DNA of 64,000 nucleotides from Spongilla lacustris (Eukaryota > Porifera > Demospongiae > Spongillida > Spongillidae). Numbering within the stretch: the stretch's first letter is position 1; each line of letters starts with the position of its first letter. The notes under the pieces were generated by a model that saw only the letters and a list, made by a program, of their open reading frames with translations, did not search any database and was not told where the DNA came from. Positions 31,726 to 43,600 of this stretch are shown here, piece by piece. Where the stretch lies: assembly GCA_949361645.1 (NCBI GenBank), contig OX442434.1, positions 5,818,539 to 5,882,538 of the forward strand. Direction: 5' to 3'. Both the position numbers and the translations under genes were made by a program.

Positions 31726-34540
31726 CATTGGGTGTTAGGAAAACTATCCGTGTACTTAGCACAATACAAACAGTGCTCACATACTTTTCCGTATAATCGA
31801 GACTTAGAAAACCCACCTGTGGTTTTGTGTACACAGCGCTTCGTAATCCGCCCCGACCCCTTCTCTGCATCTTACTAGTACTACTACCGGTCGCTACGTG
31901 TATGTATCAGTAATACCTGCACGCTCACTTCTTAGCCAGAATATGAATTTCAACCTTGCTTTGTTACCTTGGTGGAGGGATGGGCATAACCTGAGTACCC
32001 AACTCAAAAAAGGAAAATTTCCCTTAACAGTACACTGTTCCTTCAATTTTACCTCACGTGTTCACTTTCTTGATGATACATATGCACTAGCTCTTGTTCT
32101 CTTGGTTATGCACCTAGACTGAGCAACTGATCATGTAGTTGAGAGGTCTGATGTAGGTATGCATTAATAAGGATGTACCTGGAATATCAGTCACGTCAGA
32201 ACATTGTCATAAATCTGGAGCATTAAGGGATAGGAGGAGCCCAGTTATCCTAATCCCACCATACCACTATAACTCATCTTAGTTTTGCCAATGAGCACAC
32301 CATTTTCTGCTATGCGAGGATGAAAAGCATGACACAAGAAAAAAATGTACACTCTTTATGCTCACATGCTCATGCATTTGCAACATGTCGATGAAAGTGG
32401 TCATTTGGTATGAAAAGTGTGTATGGTACCATACAAATTGTAGCTGCAGCATTACATGCCAAAAACGGGACGTCATAAACTGCTCTATATTTAGGACCAC
32501 TTTGCCAACCATTCATACAGAGAATACAGATCAATTGTGTTTAGGTCTCTGGCTCATTGAGGAAGATGGACATTGCAGACAAATGTCTGTGGAGTACGAT
32601 CAGGTTAGGCTGGCTGCCATGGGGGATTTAAGCTACATGTAATGCTGCTTCTTTGTATGTGTAAGAACCATACACACTTGTGCATAGCATCAACTAATCT
32701 AGAACAGTACAGCTAGTACATGCACATACATTTCTTTGCAGGATTGCAAAGCACGACACAAAAAAGGTACAGTGTGTGGAGTGATGGTCTTTATGCTTAC
32801 AACATCATGCATTATAACGTGTCGATGATATGACAAATATCATACTTAGTACCAGACCACGATATTCTAATGAATGAGCACCTTTTTATAATAATAAAGT
32901 TCACTGCATGCAGCCGCTACAAGTACCAGCAGTTGTACACACCGCACTGCCTATACAGTTGCTGAACTTTGGAATCATATGTGTGAAACTATGAGGCAAG
33001 TGAATAAATGTATAGTGCACGTGGTCGCTATATGGTGTTTTAAAGATGACCACAGTTGTAGCTTCGTGAGCTATAGCCACAGGGATTCAGCCACAGCGCA
33101 CGCGAACTGTTGTCATGCTGATCATATTTAGTTGAAGTGAAGATTTAAACACGCACAACAACGTTGCCGTGGCTTTGCCTACACGTGGTGCCGTAGGATG
33201 AGGCACTATCTTGTACGTACTGGGTAATGTTGGCTAGCTGCAGAGACCTAAATGCAATTGATCTGTGTTCTTTGTATGAATGTTTGGCAAAGCTGTCCTA
33301 AATATAGAGCAGCTTCTGATGTCCCACCTTTGACATGTAATGCTGTACATAGCTACAGTGTATGCATGGTACCATACAAATTTGTCATATCATCGACGTG
33401 TTGCAAATGCATGATGTTGTAAGCATAAAGACCATCACTCCACACACTGTACCTTTTTGTGTCGTGCTTTGCAATCCTGCAAAGAAATGTATGTGCATGT
33501 ACTAGCTGTACTGTTCTAGATTAGTTGATGCTATGCACAAGTGTGTATGGTTCTTACACATACAAAGAAGCAGCATTACATGTAGCTTAAATCCCCCATG
33601 GCAGCCAGCCTAACCTGATCGTACTCCACAGACATTTGTCCGCAACGTCCATCTTCCTCAATGAGCCAGAGACCTGAACACAATTGATCTGTATTCTCTG
33701 TATGAATGGTTGGCAAAGTGGTCCTAAATATAGAGCAGTTTCTGAGGTCCCGTTTTTGGCATGTAAATGCTGCAGCTACAATTTGTATGGTACCAAACAC
33801 ACTTTTCATACCAAATGACCACTTCCATCAACATGTTGCAATTGCATGAGCATGTGAGCATAAAGAGTGTACATTTTTTTCTTGTGTCATGCTTTTCATC
33901 TTCGCATAGCAGAAAATGGTGTGCTCATTGGCAAAACTAAGATGAGTTATAGTGGTATGGTGGGATTAGGATAACTGGGCTCCTCCTATCCCTTAATGCT
34001 CCAGATTTATGACAATGTTCTGACGTGACTGATATTCCAGGTACATCCTTATTAATGCATACCTACTGAGTACATCGGTCCTCTCAACCTGAGGTGTTAC
34101 ATGATCAGATGCTCAATCTAGGTGCATAACCAAGAGAACAAGAGTGCATGTGTATCATCAAGAAAGTGAACACGTGAGGTAAAATTGAAGGAACAGTGTA
34201 CTGTTAAGGGAAATTTTCCTTTTTTGAGTTGGGTACTCAGGTTGTGTCCATCCCTCCACCAAGGTAACAAAGCAAGGTTGAAACTCATATTCTGGCTAAG
34301 AAGTGAGCGTGCAGGTATTACATACACGTACAATATAAGAGTACAGGTAGGCGGGATGCAGAGAAGGGGGTGGATTACGAAGCGCTGTGTACACAGCAAA
34401 ATCCAGGAAAGTGGTCAACCACAGGTGGGTTTTCTAAGTACACCAACAATTTCGCTGTAGCGGTAGAGGTAAGATGAATCCAATTAGTGGGGTAGCTCGC
34501 CCCTTGGCAAAGTACACCAAAAGTTTTCCTAACTCCCTAT
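31726..34540. repeat. 2.8-kb fold-back with ~1.1-kb arms
   Basis: 31726-32840 is the reverse complement of 33385-34540 with small indels. Markers are the block beginning ATCTGGAGCATTAAGGGATA (about 32213) and its complement near 34010, and the blocks around TTAGCCAGAATATGA and TCATATTCTGGCTAAG. The spacer is about 550 bp. A sub-segment containing CATTCATACAGAGAATACAG occurs four times: at 30890-31240, 32360-32690, 33236-33330 and 33530-33870. No transposase was recognised. Short reading frames such as QMSVEYDQVRLAAMGDL come from that sub-segment and are not supported as genes. Confidence 0.82.
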
Positions 34541-36580
34541 TGCGAGATGTTACTTTACCGATCTGCGAGCGGGCACTGTATTACATTCCTGATCGATCTT
34601 ACACGATAAAGAGTCTTTTGAAGCGGATGAATTTTTGCAATTAGGTGCTTTTGGGGGGGGGGGGGGGGGGGGGTTAAAGTAACGAAGCAGATTGCAGGAA
34701 CACTGCACGCACGCATGAGAGAATGTTTCCTCATTGACATGAAACGTAAGTGCTGCTGCCACTGCACAATAGCATAGCACGCAACTGTACTCAGCACTAC
34801 AAGCACGGACCAGCCTTTGTTACAGACGCTGTGTGCATGCATACATACGCATGTGGCCCAGGGAGCAAAACATGCCCCCAATTTTTCGGCAGTAAACCAC
34901 CATAGATTATTTAGACCATCTTGCAGCTACAACACATGCACACCTTTCTAAAGACTTAATTAACTATTGGTGAGGTGTGCTGTAGAAACCCTATAGCACC
35001 TGGTATGTTATCATAAGGCATATTGATAACACTCCCTGGTCTGTAAGTGAGACTGTAACACCCCTCAACGCAACACAGTCTCGCAAGCCCAGGGGCAGAT
35101 ACAGGATTTCGGGAAAATGAGGATCTAATAATTATTTCACAAGTGGTACGTTTTATGGTGTCTGTGTACTTGCGGTGTAAGTAGAACTCTTCCTTGGAAA
35201 AGTTGATCAAATAAAATATTAATTGTGTAATTCCCCGCATCCGCATCCGCATCCGTAATAACATTAAGAACACCAATTAAATATAGTACTGGCCGTATAC
35301 CGGCACGAATGCGAGTGACCTAAAATATCTCCATTCACTGAATGGAATTTTGTTAAAAAAACACATGCACCTATATATAGCTATACTATTCAGTATTCTG
35401 CTAGAACTTTATATAATATTAATTGAATGGTACCTCGTTGTTTTGCCCATGTGCTTGCATGCCATATAAAAGTACTGTTGTCTGTGGACCCTGAAATCCC
35501 TGCTTGTAGGGCTTGAGTTCCTACAATGGTGCATGGCCGGTTATCATTTGAACATTCCCAATTCTAGTGCTCATGTGACTTCTTAGCATAGAAATTGTGC
35601 TGTTACTGTTGCTGCATGCATGCATGCATGTTTCCATCTCACGGGCACCACAGGGCACTGATCAGTCTTCCATGTACAAAACCATCCAGCTAGAAGATCA
35701 CCATGCATGCAGCTCCTCCAAGGCAACACATGATCATTGACATAAATAGGTGTGCATGCCACTGCATGATGGTCACTGAATTAATGATTGTGCATGCATG
35801 TGCCTGCGTATGTCTATATATACATGCTTGTTAAAAGTAGTGAAGTTGCATGTGTATTTAATTACAAAGTGTTAATCGGTGTAGTCCCACGCAGATACGA
35901 AGTATACTTGTTCTTAATGATGATCGATGCCCTCCATCGAGTAATTTGCATGTGCTCCCAGCGCCATATACTCCGCCATGCATATACCCATTCTATTGGT
36001 GTTGTGCATGCCACCTGCACTGTATAAGTCACATTCAGTACGCAAGTACACTGTTCAATACATACTGCCAGCACATGAGCAGGGGCCAACTCACCTCCTC
36101 CTGGAAAAACTCTTTAAAAACCGAGCTCAGAACTGCTCATTTATGCCTAAGTTCATGGAAGAGTTTGCCGTTCTTTGCCACATCTTCGAGGGGGAAAAGT
36201 GGGGTAAGCTCTGCCAAGTGGCTGTGCACAATACGCCTATATTAATAGAGTGATTTTAACACGCATTCCTCAACCTTATATCCGCAAGCCCAGATTGAAG
36301 ACTCATTGTATACAGAACATGTGCTCCCCATCACATGATATCTATACAGCTGCAAATTCACATACACCCTTAACATCTTTTTTTTTATCGATCTACATGC
36401 TTACATGTACGCTGCGTGCACAGCACATGCATGTAGGCTACGCCTCCATATTCTGCTGGGAGCATATTTTCTGTCTCAAACGACAGAAAAATGTATTTAC
36501 GGATAATTCATGCGGCTAAGTAACGACTTCGACTAGTTCAGGCATGCATCGTGGCATTAGCGACTGATCATGCGTGCAGG
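34541..36580. other. intergenic DNA with one poly-G tract
   Basis: Poly-G at about 34653-34672. The rest is AT-rich with many TGCATGCA and ACATGT palindromes. No gene was recognised, although 36060-36250 shows a short protein-like frame. Confidence 0.5.
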
Positions 36581-37042
36581 CAGGGATATTAAATACATGG
36601 ATTGGAAACGGTTCCGTAATCTACGTGTACCGGAAAACCATCCGTGATGCGCCTACATGGATTCTGAATTGGTGAGTTTGCTGTTGACTCGGACGAATAT
36701 GACATGGATGCTGATCCCAGTGGACGGGTTTCAGGGGTGTAGTTCAAAGTTTTCAGATCTGTTGTACGGAAAGTAGTTCAGGAGATTTCGTGACTCGAAG
36801 CTTAAGCGATCCGAACGCTTTAACAGGCTTATACATTGCTTTCAAAAGTAAAGCTTGACTGATCCCATTAGTAAAACCTGCCTCTTAATTAGAAATAAAC
36901 CAACTTACTAAGTGTAGCTTTTCGTTTCTGCGATTTCGCGACTCTAAGAATAGCCCTCAAGCGCAACACGGATGGAAATTAGGAATACCGTAATTCAGCC
37001 GTATATCAGCCTCGTTTCCAATCCATGTATTTAATATCCCTG
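36581..37042. mobile_element. 462-bp non-autonomous DNA transposon
   Basis: Terminal inverted repeats of about 30 bp (CAGGGATATTAAATACATGG... ending TTTAATATCCCTG), flanked on both sides by GTGCAGG, a perfect 7-bp target duplication. No coding capacity. It ends about 110 bp before the TATA box of the oxidase gene. Its termini resemble those of the element at 41998-42856. Confidence 0.88.
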
Positions 37043-37094
37043 GTGCAGGTGACTCAGCGGTTGTAGTTCTGCAAGGGCCGGCCGCCGGGCCACT

Positions 37095-37161
37095 ATTGAC
37101 ACTTTAATTATTGACGACACGCGCGCCGCTTAATGTATTATTGACAAGCGGTATATATAAG
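37095..37161 (+). promoter_or_regulatory. TATA promoter of the amino-acid oxidase gene
   Basis: GTATATATAAGAG at 37151 lies about 50 nt before the ATG, which predicts a very short leader. Upstream are a GC-rich block (GGCCGGCCGCCGGGCC) and three copies of ATTGAC starting at 37095, 37110 and 37140, spaced by 15 and 30 nt. The ATTGAC role is inference. Confidence 0.6.
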
Positions 37162-37201
37162 AGTATTCGCCCTTGCTTTCTGAGTGCCCTTTTTGCAAAA
37201 G

Positions 37202-37652
37202 ATGAGTGGAAGCGAGAATTATGAGTTTGAACCGGACTGGATTAATGCTAAAGCTGCGACAATCGCTCCAGAGCACCGCTTGCTCGTCAACTTTTTTGCC
37301 AGCGCTGGCAGCGCTCCTGAGAAGAAACCTATTATGCAAACAGACTATCTGAAGCCGTTCTATAAGCTTATCGTCGAGAAGGGACTCCATGAAGCGTACA
37401 TAAGTTATCGCAACAAACCAGATCCTTTTACTAGCGCTAGCGGCAGGGAAATCAATATAGATGACCACCCAGCCCAGACTCACCATCCAAAGAACGTTGT
37501 CATAATTGGCGCAGGCATAGCGGGGCTCGTTGCTGGGTACGAGTTGGCTCGAGCCGGGCACAAAGTTCGGATTCTTGAAATGCAGCACCGGGTTGGAGGC
37601 AGAGTGAAGACCGCATCGAACGAAAGCTTCTACCCTGGACTGTGGTCTGATG
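37202..37652 (+). CDS. oxidase copy 1, exon 1 (FAD Rossmann fold)
   Basis: Holds the N-terminal extension, GAGIAG and RVGGR. Donor GTAAGT, phase 1. No second copy of this exon was found anywhere in the window. Confidence 0.92.
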
Positions 37653-40600
37653 GTAAGTCAACCTATTATGTAATTTCCCACTCCCCCTCTCGTACTCAGG
37701 CTCACGCGAGCACGCACTTCATTGGCTAGAGTAGCCAACGAAGGGCGACTTCTGGGCGATTTATTTGTTTACGACTCTAGCTTGTAGAAAGTCTTTCTAT
37801 TTCGACAAATCGCTCACACACAAAATTCCACAATTGCCAGAAAATTAATAACTGATTATGTTTTGTAATCAAAATTCATGTCAGTGTTTCTTAATATGCA
37901 TGGGTGTTTTTATTAGGTATAGACAACATGATGTGACGAACGCTTGCAATCCGTTGGCATGCACGAAAGCGACCGAACCATTAAATAGCGTTCTATGAGA
38001 TTTTGATGCTTTGGAATTTATACATATATAAATCATATTGTAGTATCCTATTCAAATCGCTATATCTTCCGATCGGTTTGCGCTGTTTACTTTCTATTTT
38101 CAAAACTTCATACTACACCATTTCTCTATGGTAAAATACATTTTGGGATCTTACACTTGCTCCGTGCCAGTAATGTAATGCAACGTTCGATACACCACCG
38201 GGTTCAAACCCGCCATAGTTTTCGGTAGAAATAATCAAATCGCTTCAAATTCGGTTTGTAGGTAGAGAGGTCCTTTGCCTATCGATTTGCTCTGTTCGTT
38301 AAATTTTATGCCATCCGTTACGGAAATACAGTTGGACACACTACGTCCACGTTTTCCCGCGTGATTCGCGCCATGTTTAATACAATCACCACCTCCTCAT
38401 ACATAGCACGTGGTTTGTTCAACTGTATCTTCGTAACGGATGGCATAAAAATTACGAACAGAAAAATCCAATAGCTAAGGTTCTCTATCAAAAACCGAAT
38501 TTGAAGCGATTTGATTACTCCTACCGAAATCTATATGGTGGGTTTTAACCCGGTGGGGTATCGAACGTTGCAATACTGGCACGGAGCAAGTGCAAGGCCC
38601 CAAAACGTATTTTGCCATAGAGAAATGGTGTAGTATAAAGTGCTGAAAATAGCCTGGGAAGTTAACAGCGCAAACCGATCGGAAGATATAGCGATTTGAA
38701 TATATGGTGCTATATACATGTCAGTATATTTATAAATTCACAAGCATCAAAATCTCCATTTATTGCCGAACCTGCTTGGTTGCTGACATGCGTGGTTGAC
38801 AGGCTATTACAATACATGTAAGATCATGCACGCGCATGCATAGAATAGATCGGTGATAGTATCAATCATAATTCCGTTCTATATCATATACAGCTGGAGC
38901 TATGCGCCTTCCGGGTACAGGATCACAGGAGGAGATTATGGAGAAGCACTATCTGACTAATCTCTATGCACAAAGTGTATTTGGAATTGAAACAGTACCT
39001 TTTGAAAATGCAACAGACAATGGGTTCTACTACCTTTATGGACACCGCTATGCAACGAAAGGTAAATGTTTGTAATGCAACAAAAGAAGAGCATTAATAA
39101 ATACACCTGAGGCGCTCTCCCACATTATTATTGCTGTAATAAGTACTCTCTCACAGGTCACATGACCTTGCATGGACACACTGCTGCGTATAGGCTATTA
39201 TTATTATTGCTGCATTTCTATTTCAAGCTAGCTCTGGCTTCTATGCATGATGTCATATTGGTGTACTATTTACACTATAATATGTGGCTTGACCTAATAT
39301 CAAGACAATCAAGCTGGTACGAAACAACCTAGGTCACATCCATTTGATATTACAAAGCTGCTCAAAGCAATTTGATAGTATAGAACAGAGATAAGCTTAG
39401 CATGTTACTATACAAAGATAAGCTTAGTATGTTTCTATATACAGAGTTGATAAGTATATAAATTAAAAGAGAGAAGAGGAAGGAAAGAAGAGAAGATGGA
39501 TGGAGGGAAGTGGTGCATGGGTTCTAACTTTTAAGTCTACCTTCCACTGTTGCTCTCTCAAAGATTTTCCTTACCTGAGTGTGTGGGTGGGGGGGGGGGG
39601 GGGGGGGGGGGAACTAGATGCTAATATGCTTTTATTTCTGTAGAGTGGACTGGAAAAAACTGTGATGAGCTTTGGCCAGGTTGGGATGCCAGACTTACAC
39701 CCGAAATAAAAGATCAGTATAATATTACTCAGATATGTAAGTTCAAACCGTATACTTACACTTTAGCTTGTTGTTCATGCCATATGGAATTAATACATCG
39801 TAATGATAAAGTCTGTCCCATGCACTCTACAAATGGCAGTTTGATCCTTGTGTGGTTGGGTGAGGTTCTGTGTGGCCAGTTAAAGTTAAATTTCACTACA
39901 TGCGCATGGGATTTCCAATGATGCAAGAACAAACTACAGGGGTACCTCATGTCCTTGTTAATGAATGTAATTACATCAGACTGGTGAAGTGTAAATATCA
40001 CTGACATTTGACATGTGACCCTTTCAATTGTGTTTTTGAGTTTTCAGTATTTAATTTCCTGTGTTATATCAATTTCAAGAGGGTATAGTAGTGTGATCAT
40101 CATTGCTGCATGTAGTTCTGCATGATAGTTATATAATGCGTCAGATGACAACAGTATTTGTAAAAAGAGTATGTGCCAATGTCTATATCATAACCCCCTT
40201 TGACCCAAAATATATTATCTGTATATATGCGCATGTGCACACAACTTGATAGGCATGTTTAATAAGTTTGATTGACTCGGCTGCATACATTACAAGATAT
40301 TAAAACATTAATTCTCTCTGATAAATTTAAGTTGGTGGTATATATAGGCAATGCCGGTGCTGGCGGTGGTGTAAAAAGGAAGGGATTGTAGATATGACTG
40401 ATAAACATAATATTTAGCACTTTATAGAACAGCATTAGAATTATGTTGCTAATATTGTGTTTATCAGTCAGTCATATCTCCAGTCCCTTGTTCCTTTCTA
40501 TCTTGTAATGTATGCAGCTGTTTCATGATCTATAGATACAAGGACATGTACAATTGTACGATTTAAAAAAATCCAGCTGTTATTATTGCCTAGCAACACA

Positions 40601-43600
40601 GTGTTTATGTCACCCTTGCAGCTGTTCTAGACCAAAACTCGTGCGCCAAGCTTTTCAAAATGGTTGCTTCTCACAACTCGGTTCGATTCAATATTTGCAC
40701 GAAAATTTGACCCACCATGAAACCAACCATCGTTATAGTTGCCTTGTGGTTCGATAGCAACGAAGAGCCAAACTATCTGAGTCTCAACGCTAGTAAGAAG
40801 CTCTGTTGGATTCCAGATCTACACTGTAAGCTGTCACGATTGACCTTTTCAAGAATCTGCTGTGTTCAGAACTCGGCAGGACTCTCGGTTTTGCTCTCTT
40901 CGTTTGGCTCTCCTCTTTCGTTCCCGTGGACGATTATAAATGGGTGTTATCATGGGAACGCTTGTGTTAGGTACATGTACACGATATGACGTAATTATTG
41001 CTTTACCAAAATTATATATCTGACATCAAGGGGCAGACCGGCAGTCGGTAGGTAAATCCTACATCTATCGGTGTAATTGGCGCTCTTTAAAACCCTTCCT
41101 ATCTCGAGTTATACATGGCAAAAATAAGTCTGGGAACGAGGCAGTACGAGCGTTTTTTTGTTTTCGTATAGCAAATGACTTAACCAAAACATTTTTTAAA
41201 AAGTTGCTAGCAATAAAGAGATAAACTATCCGATTGCGGGTCGCGTTTTTATAATGATAATCATTATTATTCATTACATATATAAAATAGTCTCGTACCC
41301 AGACCCAAATGTACGTAACGATGATTACACGTACAGAGGGTCTGGGAATGAAGTCGTGGGAAATGGTTCTATGTTACTGAGATTTTGTGGAACCAATCAA
41401 ATTGCAGCGATTTGTGACGTATACGCTACGGCTCATCAGCTAATTGCATTTCTAGCATACCAATCGCAAAACCACACCCAAAGTCTGATCGGAAGGTATT
41501 TCCAAGTCAGCGTTAGACCTAGATGGTTTTATGGCTCTTGCGTCAGAAAGACTACAGTAGGTTACTTAACTCTTTGCCGAAGCCAGCATAAGCCTAGAAG
41601 GCATTTTCCGCGCGTGGTTTAGCGGTGCTGTTTCTTTGTCTCATCCACTGTACCCTCCTTACTCCTTGGACCAAGCTCTTACCTCTACGATTGGTAGGTC
41701 TAGGCTGGCCACCTGACGATACTTGCCATCTTTGGCCGAAGCCACAAATTGTACTTGCGGGGTGCGCTCTTATTAGAAGATGCCCTTCCAGACGGCTGGA
41801 CTTTGCGATCGGGTGATAGGGGCTCAGAGGTTGGCCTCGGGATGGCCACTAAAAGCGAGGAATCCCCTATGCGGATTAGGGCTTAGCACGAGAAACAGTA
41901 CCCTGTGTTCTAGGATTTTTTCACAAAACCACCGACGTCGGACGGGACCGACTAGACCTGGCACACTGCCCAAGTATTAAACCCTAACGCCTTACGGCAT
42001 AGATATTATACGGAAGGGATTGGAAACGGGACGTTTCAACACCAATTAACAGGTTCCATCAGTGTAGTAGGAATAAAATGGCGGAATGAATGGATTGCGA
42101 TGCTGTAACTGTTGTTGGTATAACTTACTTAAACAAAGAGTTGAACACATGCACTTTCCTATATCTAGACGGATAGACTATCCTATTGGACGCTGTACAT
42201 CAAGTTTTCCATTCGTTATTCTTCGTACTTGAGAGTCACAATCGTGAATCGACGGTGACCTCCCATTCACACCTGAATTCCAACGAGAAAAACATGAGTA
42301 TTTAGTGTGGACGTAAGCTGTCCACACATGAGGTCGTTTATATGATCAGTACACAACCAGTAAAACGAATTCAATAAAGGAAAAATAGGCCTCAGCACGC
42401 GTTGCACGCCCACAACGACACACATGTCCAAATGGTTATCGGCGACTTTTTTATTATAGTTCGAAGTGCATTAGAGACAAAACCCAGAGAGGTCGATTTG
42501 TCTTAGTACGATCTTCTCGATTATGCAAAGTAATAGCCAATGCGACTAAGCTATCGTTACTTGTACGCCCACAAAGATATCGCTAACACACGGAACGTCG
42601 GTCTAATGAAAAACTCGCGTCTGAATACATTTACAGTCAAAAACACGCATTTCTTAATATCCATACCTCTCAAGCAAGTCGCATAACACCAAAGAAAGCC
42701 TAAAACTAGTCAAATATCTTTGCTTTTCGAAAAAGTTCCAATAACGTGGTCACTAGAAAGGTGTTGATTAATACGACACTGACGGCCCGAAGCTAGGATA
42801 ATGCAATGTATTGCAGCACGTGATCCGTTTCCAATCCCTTCCGTATAATATCTATGCTTACGGTGAGTAACCCTTAGCCTAATTTGTGACCACCCGCATA
42901 GGTCATAATTGATGTGACGACATAAAAGTTATGTAATTCTCAACATTCCAACGACACTCCAAGAACCATTTCCCACGACTTGATTCCCAGACCCTCTGTA
43001 CGTGATGTTATACTGCAAGCGATAATCATCGTTACGTACATTTGGGTCTGGGTACGAGACTAGATTAAAAAGTCCAGTAATTAACCGGCGTCAGGGAACT
43101 TAACACTGATGGCATTAGAACGGACTAGGATGGTGCCAAGTTTGCCATATAAGCTGGACAGGATCATGGACTTGTTGGTCATTATGGCAATTCGGGAGGC
43201 ATGCATGCGCAATGAAAGAGAAAGTGCTGCACGCTTCAGCTCCTCGTGCTCCGTATGTCTCCATGCAGGCAGAGGCATGAGGGGAGGACACTGAGAGAAG
43301 TCATGCTATGCTAGAGCAGGTGTAAAGGCTAGCAAACAGTGAGTCTTCTAATACATCAGAAAGGTGTCGCTGTGAAGGTGGGTTGGATAGAATAGAAAGG
43401 ACCAAAACAGCTTCAGAAGATGGAACACAGTTGTTGAATAAAATCATTGCGCTGGTGAGATGGGGGTGGAATGGAGTGGCTGAGTCAGAACTACACAACG
43501 CACAGCTCCACAACAGAAGACCTAGAAACATCAGGGATAAACCTGGGGGGGGGGGGGGAGGCCTATGAAAACCAACCAACCAGCAATTGCTTCAAAAGCC

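Noticed and set aside
32358..32642. Conserved protein suggested by repeated QMSVEYDQVRLAAMGDL frames
   Set aside because: The frame recurs only because the DNA segment is repeated in the fold-back; copies carry frame changes and no gene structure.
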